43,139 nt of DNA from Planctomycetota bacterium (lineage in GTDB: Bacteria > Planctomycetota > UBA1135 > UBA2386). Below the pieces are notes generated by a model, which searched no databases, was not told where the DNA came from, and saw only the letters and a program-made list of their open reading frames with translations. Made by a program: the position numbers and the translations under genes. The stretch covers positions 1 through 43,139 of the forward strand of contig VGZG01000025.1 in assembly GCA_016872675.1 (NCBI GenBank), in the 5' to 3' direction. Positions 29,801 through 36,023 of this stretch are shown here, piece after piece; position 1 is the stretch's first letter; each line of letters starts with the position of its first letter.

Positions 29801-30169
29801 GTGCGCACGCTGCTGCGCGTGTTCCGCCTCAAGCACGGCCTGATGGCGCTCGGCGCGCACGGCGTGCAGTGGGTCGAGAACGACCGCGTCGTCGTCCGCC
29901 ACGCGCCGGGCGTGCCGCTCGGCGGCAGCTGGCTCGACTGCTGCCAGGACGTGCGCCCGGTCGAGGCCGGCAAGACCCACCTGATCCTGCCCAAGCAGCG
30001 CGGCGGCAAGGCCTGGGAGGCCGACGACGTGCTCGAGTTCCTGCTCGCCGCGGTCACCGGCCGCCTCGCCCCCGCCATCCGCGCGGCCAAGCCCCTGCCG
30101 ACCACCGCCCCGCCGCCGCGGCCGACGCGCCGGCCGACCAGCCGCAGCAAGCCGCTGCCGTGGGAGTAG
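26855..30169 (+). CDS. mfd: Transcription-repair coupling factor Mfd
   Basis: The 1104-residue protein frees stalled RNA polymerase from DNA lesions and recruits UvrA. The N-terminal UvrB-like, ATPase-dead module ('GASAGLLVAVLQQRHKGASL', 'GECSVRGDVVDLFP') is followed by the RNA-polymerase-interaction domain ('LGPGDLVVHAVHGIARFEG'). The RecG-like motor has Walker A GDVGFGKTE (Lys563), DEEQ (658-661), 'LSATPIPRTLHGSLLGIRG' and the translocation motif 'IGHGQM'. The C-terminal TRCF domain ('VDVDLRVQAFLPQDFLADP') is complete, then a basic Pro-rich tail. The GTG at 26855 gives the usual N-terminus; an in-frame ATG at 26810 would add 15 residues. TAACCT at 26835-26840 lies 14 bases before the GTG, suggesting a nearly leaderless mRNA. 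Confidence 0.97.
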   Translation: MPPSPAQRLVDAFAGLPVTRTLCEQVALGSQRKAGGLWGASAGLLVAVLQQRHKGASLILTADDVDSLQLQTDLAAFGVPSHVLLRQEQSDDGQPDPTTRSERQKALQRHAADKAPLLCGIEALLQPVATPKALARAQLGLHAGQTIDRVQVLQKAQAAGLRQVPLVLAPGECSVRGDVVDLFPMAAEQAVRLEFFDRTLESIRTFDPSTQRTLVVHERYALALGGKDADEDGAVLRHLTPSRTLVLAYEPLRIEERIARLAAFAPDLRAAVQEIQDTLRPCARVDISSLPSHDLDYKVLSAGSAVGSGEADPAGRLRSIRGVLGRVLLFCRSDDERDRLQEIFAHKGVDLAAEKVELLPGAISRGFRVPDLQTTALSNVEFAGVPQQARVRERQVMPSRAIQSFFELGPGDLVVHAVHGIARFEGTELVTRGQGAEEHLRLCFQDEVKLLVPASKIHLVQKYVGSGGKAPLDKLGGKGFQKRKEQVQEALFDLAAELLDVQSKRALVKRPPYPQDALERDFLDAFAFRDTQDQARAWTEIQADLAKESPMDRLLCGDVGFGKTEIALRTAFRVALSGRQVAVLCPTTILAEQHARTFARRCEPFGLSVEMLSRYRTGADRRAIEDKLGRGNVDIVIGTHQLLGNDVAFHDLALVVVDEEQRFGVRQKERLKQLRAEVDVLTLSATPIPRTLHGSLLGIRGISTLDNPPPGRQEVETRVLFRDDRVLQDAIARELARQGQVFVLHNRISELEPLAVRVRQLCPGARVAIGHGQMTEAEIEKTVRAFVRGDFDVLVSTTIVENGLDIGRANTILIDKADLFGLAELHQLRGRVGRSSEKAYCYLLLDRDEPPGMEAKARLKALEEFSHLGAGFAIAMKDLEIRGAGNLLGPQQSGHIASVGYDMYCQLLRAAVDTAKTQRPNAAQVVEVDVDLRVQAFLPQDFLADPRQRLELLREMDEATDDDKLRELEAELKDRYGKLPTPVRTLLRVFRLKHGLMALGAHGVQWVENDRVVVRHAPGVPLGGSWLDCCQDVRPVEAGKTHLILPKQRGGKAWEADDVLEFLLAAVTGRLAPAIRAAKPLPTTAPPPRPTRRPTSRSKPLPWE

Positions 30170-30476
30170 CGAACGCATCGGTGGCAGAAAGCCGTGGGGC
30201 ATACCGCCACAGCCAAGGCAGCATGCGCGCTTGCGACTCGCCGCAGCGAAACCGGGTCGGACACCGGCGCCGCGCGCTTGGGCGCGGGCCGAACGCGACG
30301 CCGCTGTAGGTGGCTTCCTCGCCCACTCCGCCCGACCGCAACCCCTTCGCCCGCCGAGACGAACGCTTGCGAGCCCGGTACGTCACCGCGGGCAAAATCC
30401 GTTAGTGTCCCCCTAACCTGACTGCCTGCAAACATCGCCGTTCGCGACCCCTTCGTCGGCATTCCGACTTCGCCTC
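30170..30476. other. Upstream region of the amidohydrolase operon
   Basis: About 300 bases without a gene. CCTAACCT at 30412-30419, the same octamer seen upstream of mfd and the peroxidase gene, lies 57 bases before the first operon start. It is the best -10 candidate for the whole 12.6-kb cluster; I see no clear -35 box or operator. Confidence 0.4.
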
Positions 30477-32213
30477 ATGCGGATTCCACGCTCGCCGTCC
30501 TTCCTTGGCGCGTCGTTGTGCGCCCTCGTCCTGCTGCTCGCAGCGCCCCACGGCCGCGCGCAGGAGCCGCCAGTCCCTACGCCTGTCCCCGCCGAGCGTC
30601 CGGCCGAGACGCCAGCAGGGGAAGCGCCGCAAGGTGAGCAGCCCCGCCGGCCGCGCCGCCAAGGCCGCCTGCCGCCGGGCTTCGCGCCGGTCGTCATCGA
30701 GGCCGGCTCCGTGCATCCGGTCACCGGCCCCGCGATCGAGAACGGCGTCGTCGTGATCCGTGGCGAGCGCATCGTCGCCGTCGGCAAGAAGGGCGAAATC
30801 GACGTGCCGCAGGGCGCGGTCGTGCGCAGCTTCCCGACCGGACACGTCTATCCCGGCCTGATCGACGCCGCGACCGACGCCTACACCGACCCATCGCTGC
30901 GCGGTGACGGCAGCAGCGACGGCGGCACGGCGTTCGTCGACGACCTGCGCAAACAGGACAGCCGCGTCCACGACCTCGCGGCCCAGGGCATCACTACGGC
31001 GTACGTCACGGTGCGCTCGCCGGCGTTCGTGCGCGGCCAGGGCGCGATCGTGCGGCCGAAAAAGGACGGCGGCTTCGAGCCGTGGTCCGGCAAGGACAAG
31101 GCGGCGCTACAGGTGCGCATGACCAACGGCCCCGGCAGGTCGCACGCGCTCGAGCGCCAGCAGCAACTGCAACAAGCCGACGGTTTGTTCGAAGGCCTCG
31201 ACGAGTATCGCAAGGCGCTGACCGACCACGAGGACGCGCTCAAGAAGTACGACAAGGAGTTCGCCGACTACCTCGCCTTCCACCAGAAGAAGAAGGACGG
31301 CGACAAGAAGCCCGAGGGCGACAAGCCAACCGGCAGCAACAAGCCGGCGGGCGACGGCAAGCCCGCGGACGCGCCCGCCGGCGCGGGCCAAGGCGGCGGC
31401 GGCAACGACCCGCCCAAGGATGAACCGCCGAAGAAGGACCCGCCGAAGCAACTCGACGGCGAACAGGCCGCCGCGTTCGAAGCGGCGCTGCTGACGCTGC
31501 TCGAAGCGATCGCGCAGGACCCCAAGCCCAAAGAGCCGCCGAAGCCGGACGCGCCAAAGCCGGACGGCCAACAGCCCGCCCCCGCCGGCGGCGCACCCGC
31601 GGCCGAGAAGAAGGACGAAGGCCCCAAGCGCCCGACCTACCCCAAGGCGCCGTCGAAGGAGCCCCAGCGCGACGCGCTGCTCAAGGTCCTCGACGGCGAA
31701 CTGCCGCTGCGCGTCGAGGCCCACCGCCCCGACGAACTGCGCGCGGCGCTCGCGCTGCAGCAGGCGCGCAAGGTGCCGGTGCTCGTGCTGGAGCAGGCCT
31801 ACGGCGCCGCCGCGCTCGCCGACGAGATCGCCAAGGCCGGCGCGGCGGTGGTCCTGACCGAGTGCCTGCCGATCCCGTTCGAGCCGCCGTACGACCGCTT
31901 CGACGCCACCAAGCTGCCGGCGAGGCTCGCTGCTGCCGGCGTGCCGTTCGCGATCGCGACCGGCCGCGCCTCGTGGTCGTCGCTGCTGCCGCTGCAGGCC
32001 GCGGCTGCCGTCGGCGGCGGCCTCGCGCCGGCGGAAGCGCTGCGCGCGATCACGCTGACGCCCGCCGAGATCCTCGGCGTCGCCAAGGACGCCGGCTCGC
32101 TGCAGCCGGGCAAGTACGCCGACGTGCTGGTCACCGACCGGCCGCTGTTCTTGACCGATAGCCGGGTGCTGCTCGTGCTGGGCAAGGGCAACGCCGAATA
32201 CGAGGTGAAGTGA
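30477..32213 (+). CDS. Secreted amidohydrolase-fold pseudoenzyme A, with low-complexity insertion
   Basis: The 578-residue protein has a signal peptide ending GRAQ (about residue 28) and a Pro/Glu-rich spacer. The N-terminal amidohydrolase beta-sandwich follows ('IENGVVVIRGERIVAVGKKG'). At the position of the metal-binding HxH the text is PGLIDAATDAYTD, so both histidines are absent. Around residues 241-262 comes a helix (DEYRKALTDHEDALKKYDKE), then a Lys/Pro/Asp/Gly-rich low-complexity linker to about residue 395. The barrel then resumes ('DGELPLRVEAHRPDELRAAL'; one His kept) and closes with the family C-terminus 'GSLQPGKYADVLV'. Metal-dependent hydrolysis is unlikely. It is the first gene of the operon; its stop overlaps the next start as TGATG. 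Confidence 0.8.
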   Translation: MRIPRSPSFLGASLCALVLLLAAPHGRAQEPPVPTPVPAERPAETPAGEAPQGEQPRRPRRQGRLPPGFAPVVIEAGSVHPVTGPAIENGVVVIRGERIVAVGKKGEIDVPQGAVVRSFPTGHVYPGLIDAATDAYTDPSLRGDGSSDGGTAFVDDLRKQDSRVHDLAAQGITTAYVTVRSPAFVRGQGAIVRPKKDGGFEPWSGKDKAALQVRMTNGPGRSHALERQQQLQQADGLFEGLDEYRKALTDHEDALKKYDKEFADYLAFHQKKKDGDKKPEGDKPTGSNKPAGDGKPADAPAGAGQGGGGNDPPKDEPPKKDPPKQLDGEQAAAFEAALLTLLEAIAQDPKPKEPPKPDAPKPDGQQPAPAGGAPAAEKKDEGPKRPTYPKAPSKEPQRDALLKVLDGELPLRVEAHRPDELRAALALQQARKVPVLVLEQAYGAAALADEIAKAGAAVVLTECLPIPFEPPYDRFDATKLPARLAAAGVPFAIATGRASWSSLLPLQAAAAVGGGLAPAEALRAITLTPAEILGVAKDAGSLQPGKYADVLVTDRPLFLTDSRVLLVLGKGNAEYEVK

Positions 32214-33376
32214 TGTTGCGCTGCACGCTGCTGCCGACCGCTCTCGTCGGGCTCGCCGCGACGCTGTCCGCGCAGGACCTGCTGGTCCGCGCCAAGACGG
32301 TCGTCATCGCCCCCGACGCCGTGCTCGCCGACGGCCGTTTCCTCGTGCGCGCCGGCAAGGTCGCGTACGTCGGCCAGGACGTGCCCGCCGACGCCGCCGC
32401 GAAGGCGACCGCGATCGACTGCGGCGACGCCCTGGTCGTGCCCGGCTTCGTGCTGCCGCCGACGACGCTGGGCCGCGACCGCGACCTCGCCGAGGCGGCG
32501 CTGCCGTTCACGCCGGACCTGCGCGCTGTCGAGGCCTTCGATCCGTGGCACGAAGAGCTCGCCAAGCTGCCGCACGGCGGCTTCACCTCGGCGATCCTGT
32601 CGCCGTCGCCGCGCAATATCGCCGGCGGCCTCGGCGCGCTGGTCAAGCCGGGCGCTGGCGGCGGCAGCGTCGCCGCGCCGGATCTGCACCTCGCGCTGTC
32701 GCTGAATGCCGCGGCCCGCAACCCCGAGCGGCCGCCGACCTCGCTGATGGGCGCCGTCGACCTGCTGCGCAGCGCCTTCGCGCAGGCAAAGTCGTCGGCC
32801 GCCGCCGGCCCGGACGTCGCCGTGCTGCGCAGCGCGCTGCAGGGCAACCGCAAGATCGCCATCGCCGCCGACACGCTGAGCGAGATCCAGCAGGCGCTCG
32901 ACCTCGCGCGCGACTTCGGCTTCGACGCGGTGATCGTCGGCGCCCGCGACGCTGACAAGGCGCTCGACCGCCTCGTCGCCCAGCGCGCCGCGGTGGTCAT
33001 CGGCGGCCTCGCGCCGGAGATGCGACTCGCCCAACTGCAGTTCCCCGCCCGCCTCGCCGAGGCCGGCGTGCCGTTCTGCTTCACCGGTCGGCCCGATCAG
33101 GCCCGACTGTCGGCCGCGCTCGCGGTGCGCCACGGCCTCGACCGCAAGTCGGCGTGGGCCGCGCTCAGCCGCGCGCCAGCGCAGATGTTCGGCGTCGCCG
33201 GCCAGGTCGGCGCGCTGCGCCAAGGCTGCGCCGCCGACTTCGCCGTCTGGAGCGGCGACCCGCTCGACCTCGGCTCGGCCCTGCGCGCCGTCTACGTCGA
33301 CGGCGCGCGCGTTCATGGCGAACTGCCATCGGCCGCCGCCAACCCCGCTTCGTCCCCCGCCGCCGGAGTCCGCTGA
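32213..33376 (+). CDS. Secreted amidohydrolase-fold pseudoenzyme B
   Basis: The 387-residue protein has a signal peptide (MLRCTLLPTALVGLAATLSA). The fold is recognisable from 'GRFLVRAGKVAYVGQDV', from 'SPSPRNIAGGLGALVKPG' (the family's PGxxxxxGGxGxxxK block) and from the C-terminal 'GALRQGCAADFAVWSGDPL'. The HxH site reads VVPGFVLPPTTLGRD, with no histidine; the second and third ligand sites read 'KIAIAADTLSEIQQAL' and 'AVIVGARDADKALD', also without His. It is therefore predicted to be catalytically inactive. There is no insertion: it is the smallest member. The ATG at 32213 overlaps the upstream stop (TGATG) behind GAGG; a GTG one codon earlier is equally possible. Confidence 0.78.
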   Translation: MLRCTLLPTALVGLAATLSAQDLLVRAKTVVIAPDAVLADGRFLVRAGKVAYVGQDVPADAAAKATAIDCGDALVVPGFVLPPTTLGRDRDLAEAALPFTPDLRAVEAFDPWHEELAKLPHGGFTSAILSPSPRNIAGGLGALVKPGAGGGSVAAPDLHLALSLNAAARNPERPPTSLMGAVDLLRSAFAQAKSSAAAGPDVAVLRSALQGNRKIAIAADTLSEIQQALDLARDFGFDAVIVGARDADKALDRLVAQRAAVVIGGLAPEMRLAQLQFPARLAEAGVPFCFTGRPDQARLSAALAVRHGLDRKSAWAALSRAPAQMFGVAGQVGALRQGCAADFAVWSGDPLDLGSALRAVYVDGARVHGELPSAAANPASSPAAGVR

Positions 33377-34605
33377 TGATCCGTTCGCTTCCCCTCGGCG
33401 CCATCGCGCTCGCGCTCGCCGCGCTGCTGCCAGCACAGGACGGCGTCACTGTCTATCGCAACGCCCGCATCCTGCCAGGCGGCGCGCCCGCCATCGACAA
33501 CGGCGTGCTCGTCGTCGGCGGCGGCAAGATCCTCGCCATTGGCGGCGCCGACACAAAGGCGCCGAACGGCGCCGCAGTCGTCGACTGCGCCGGCAAGACC
33601 ATCACGCCGGGCCTGATCGACGCGTCGTTCCGCGCCGGCAATACGCCGGACATGAACGAGAACGGCGACGAGGTCACGCCGCACCTGCGCGTGCTCGACA
33701 GCCTCGAACCCGCGGACCCGTCGTTCGTGCGCGCGCGCAGCGCCGGCGTCACCGCCGTGCACGTCATGCCCGGCGCGCGCAGTGTCATCGGCGGCCTCGG
33801 CGTCGTGCTCAAGACGCACGCCAAGGACCCGCAGGCGATGGTCGTCAAGCACGATGCGAGCCTGCGCATCGTCATGGGCGCCGAGCCGTCGATGGGCAAC
33901 CGCGCGATCCGCGGCGGCAGCGTCGACTCGATCTACTACCGCCGCCCGACGACGCGCATGGGCGTGGTGTGGGCCGCGCGCAAGGCCTTCTACGACGCCA
34001 AGGAAGCGCTCGAGAAGTCGGCCGACGCGCCACCGGCGACGCCGAGCCCCGGCGTCGAGGTGCTGACGCGCGTGCTGCGCGGTCAGGTGACCGCGGTCAC
34101 CACCGCGCGCTCCGAGCAGGACCTGCGCACCGCCCTGCGGCTCGCCGCCGAGTTCGGCTACCGCACGGTGCTCGATGACGCGCAGGACGCGCACATGCTG
34201 GTCGACGAGCTGAAGGCGGCGCAGACCACCGTGATGCTCGGCGCGCCGAGCGCGACCGCGATCGCCGGCAGCGCTGGCGCCGACGGCGCCGACCCGCGCA
34301 GCGTGACCGCCCGCCTGCTCGCCGACGCCGGCGTGCCGTTCGTCATCACGACCGGCAGCAACGCCGCGTCGCTCGACCTCGTGCGCGAGGCGATGTTCGC
34401 CGCGCGCAACGGCATCTCCTCCGCCCGGGCGCTCGACGCGGTGACGATCGAGCCCGCCAGGCTCCTGGGCATCGACCAACGGACCGGCAGCCTGCAGAAG
34501 GGCAAGGACGCCGACTTCGTGGTCTGGTCCACCGATCCCCTCGACCCGGCCGCTGCGGCCGAGTCGGTCTTTGTCGACGGCATCGCCGTGCAGGTCCTCC
34601 GATGA
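33376..34605 (+). CDS. Secreted amidohydrolase-fold pseudoenzyme C
   Basis: The 409-residue protein has a signal peptide (MIRSLPLGAIALALAALLPA). 'IDNGVLVVGGGKILAIGGAD' and 'GSLQKGKDADFVVWSTDPL' are the two halves of the family's beta-sandwich. HxH is replaced (ITPGLIDASFRAGNTPD). The block 'GVTAVHVMPGARSVIGGLG' and 'RRPTTRMGVVWAARKAFYD' follow the pattern of the planctomycete amidohydrolase subgroup more closely than A or B, but the later His ligands read 'VTAVTTARSEQDLRTAL' and 'RTVLDDAQDAHMLVDEL'. It is predicted inactive. The start lies within CGGAGTCCGCTGATG (33364-33378), a coupled stop-start junction that recurs before gene E. The stop overlaps the next ATG as ATGA. Confidence 0.8.
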   Translation: MIRSLPLGAIALALAALLPAQDGVTVYRNARILPGGAPAIDNGVLVVGGGKILAIGGADTKAPNGAAVVDCAGKTITPGLIDASFRAGNTPDMNENGDEVTPHLRVLDSLEPADPSFVRARSAGVTAVHVMPGARSVIGGLGVVLKTHAKDPQAMVVKHDASLRIVMGAEPSMGNRAIRGGSVDSIYYRRPTTRMGVVWAARKAFYDAKEALEKSADAPPATPSPGVEVLTRVLRGQVTAVTTARSEQDLRTALRLAAEFGYRTVLDDAQDAHMLVDELKAAQTTVMLGAPSATAIAGSAGADGADPRSVTARLLADAGVPFVITTGSNAASLDLVREAMFAARNGISSARALDAVTIEPARLLGIDQRTGSLQKGKDADFVVWSTDPLDPAAAAESVFVDGIAVQVLR

Positions 34606-36023
34606 ACGCCATGTCGCTCTCCGCTCCGTTGCTCCGCAGCATCCTCCGTTGCGCCGTCGCCGCCGCGATCGCGGCATCGCCCGTGTTCGCCCAGGACCTG
34701 CTCGCCGTCAAGGCGGGCCGCATCCTGACCGTGAGCGGCCCCGTGGTCGAAGACGGCGTCGTGCTGATCCAGAACGGCCGCATCACCAAGATCGGCAAGC
34801 AGGCCGAGGTCGAGATCCCGTGGGCCGCGAAGGTCATCGACGCGACCGGCAAGACCGTCATGCCGACGTGGGTCGTCGCCCACTCGCAGGGCGGCATGCG
34901 CAACTTCAACGAGAACATGCAGAACGTGCCGTGGCTGACGGTCGGCGACGCCGTCGACCCCGCCTCGCCGTACTTCGAGGACTGCCTGCGCAACGGCGTC
35001 GGCGCGATCCACGTGATGCCCGGCAACCAGACGCTGCTCGCCGGCCAGGGCATGGTCGTCCGGCCGTTCGGTCGCACGGTCGAGGACATGACGATCGCCG
35101 CCAACACCGGCATCAAGATGTCGCTCGCCGCCGGCGGCAGCGGCCGCCTGCAGCAGATCCGCAAGCTGCGTCGCGCCATCGCCGACGTGCGCGAGTACCT
35201 CGCCGACTTCGACCGCCGCAAGGCCGAGTTCGACAAGGAGAAGGCGGCGGGCGCGATCCCGGCCGACAAGAAGTGGACCGAGGAGGTCGACCGCACCAAG
35301 AAGGGCGCCGTCGACCTTGTGCAGAAGAAGGCGAAGGGCTGGCTGTACGTGCCGAGCTTCGCCGAACTGGACGAGGCGCTGCGGCTGGCACAGGACCTCG
35401 ACCTGCAGGTCGTGCTCGGCAACAACATCGACGAGGGCGTCGGCCTCGTGAAGAAGCTCGGCAAGCCGGTCGTGCTCGACGACGCCATCGAGTACTTCGA
35501 GACCGACGAGGAGACGCAGAAGGAGAAGCGTTTCTGCAGCGCCAAGCTGCTCGCCGACGCCGGCGTGCCGTTCGCGCTGACGCTCGGCCAGGGCGGCCCG
35601 ACGGCCTACCCGTGGTGGCAGCTCGGCACGTGCGTCCGCCACGGCATCGCGCGCGACAAGGCGATCGAGGCGCTGACGATGGTCCCGGCGCAGCTGATCG
35701 GCATGGGCGACCAGCTCGGCTCGCTCAGCGAGGGCAAGCTCGGCAACCTGCAGATCTTGACCGGCGACCCGCTGCAGGCGACGTCGTGGGTCGAGACCGT
35801 CGTGCTCGAGGGCCAGGTGGTCTACGAGCGCAGCAAGGACCCGCGGCTGCAGTACCTGTTCGAGGCCGAGAAGGCCAAGGCCAGCAAGGCCGCCGGCCCG
35901 GAGAAGAAGGAGACCGAGAAGAAGGACGGCGCCGAGCCCGCCAAGGCCGAACCGGCGAAGGCCGAGGGCGGCAAGCAGGACGCGCCCAAGTCCGGCAACG
36001 GCAACGGCCGCGGAGTCCGCTGA
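34602..36023 (+). CDS. Secreted amidohydrolase-fold pseudoenzyme D
   Basis: The 473-residue protein has a signal peptide ending ASPVFAQ (about residue 31). The N-terminal sandwich is clear ('VEDGVVLIQNGRITKIGKQ'). At the HxH position the text is VMPTWVVAHSQGGMRN: one His next to the site but no HxH. The loop carrying the insertion in relatives is here a charged helical segment (about 197-245, 'REYLADFDRRKAEFDKEKAA'). The later sites read 'WLYVPSFAELDEALRLA' and 'QVVLGNNIDEGVGLV'. The C-terminus has 'GSLSEGKLGNLQILTGDPL' and a Lys/Glu/Ala/Pro-rich tail of about 45 residues. It is predicted inactive. The ATG at 34602 overlaps the upstream stop; the TGATG at its end starts gene E. Confidence 0.8.
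   Translation: MNAMSLSAPLLRSILRCAVAAAIAASPVFAQDLLAVKAGRILTVSGPVVEDGVVLIQNGRITKIGKQAEVEIPWAAKVIDATGKTVMPTWVVAHSQGGMRNFNENMQNVPWLTVGDAVDPASPYFEDCLRNGVGAIHVMPGNQTLLAGQGMVVRPFGRTVEDMTIAANTGIKMSLAAGGSGRLQQIRKLRRAIADVREYLADFDRRKAEFDKEKAAGAIPADKKWTEEVDRTKKGAVDLVQKKAKGWLYVPSFAELDEALRLAQDLDLQVVLGNNIDEGVGLVKKLGKPVVLDDAIEYFETDEETQKEKRFCSAKLLADAGVPFALTLGQGGPTAYPWWQLGTCVRHGIARDKAIEALTMVPAQLIGMGDQLGSLSEGKLGNLQILTGDPLQATSWVETVVLEGQVVYERSKDPRLQYLFEAEKAKASKAAGPEKKETEKKDGAEPAKAEPAKAEGGKQDAPKSGNGNGRGVR

Noticed and set aside
27689-30202. Long minus-strand open frame opposite mfd
   Set aside because: Shadow of mfd with no recognisable domain.
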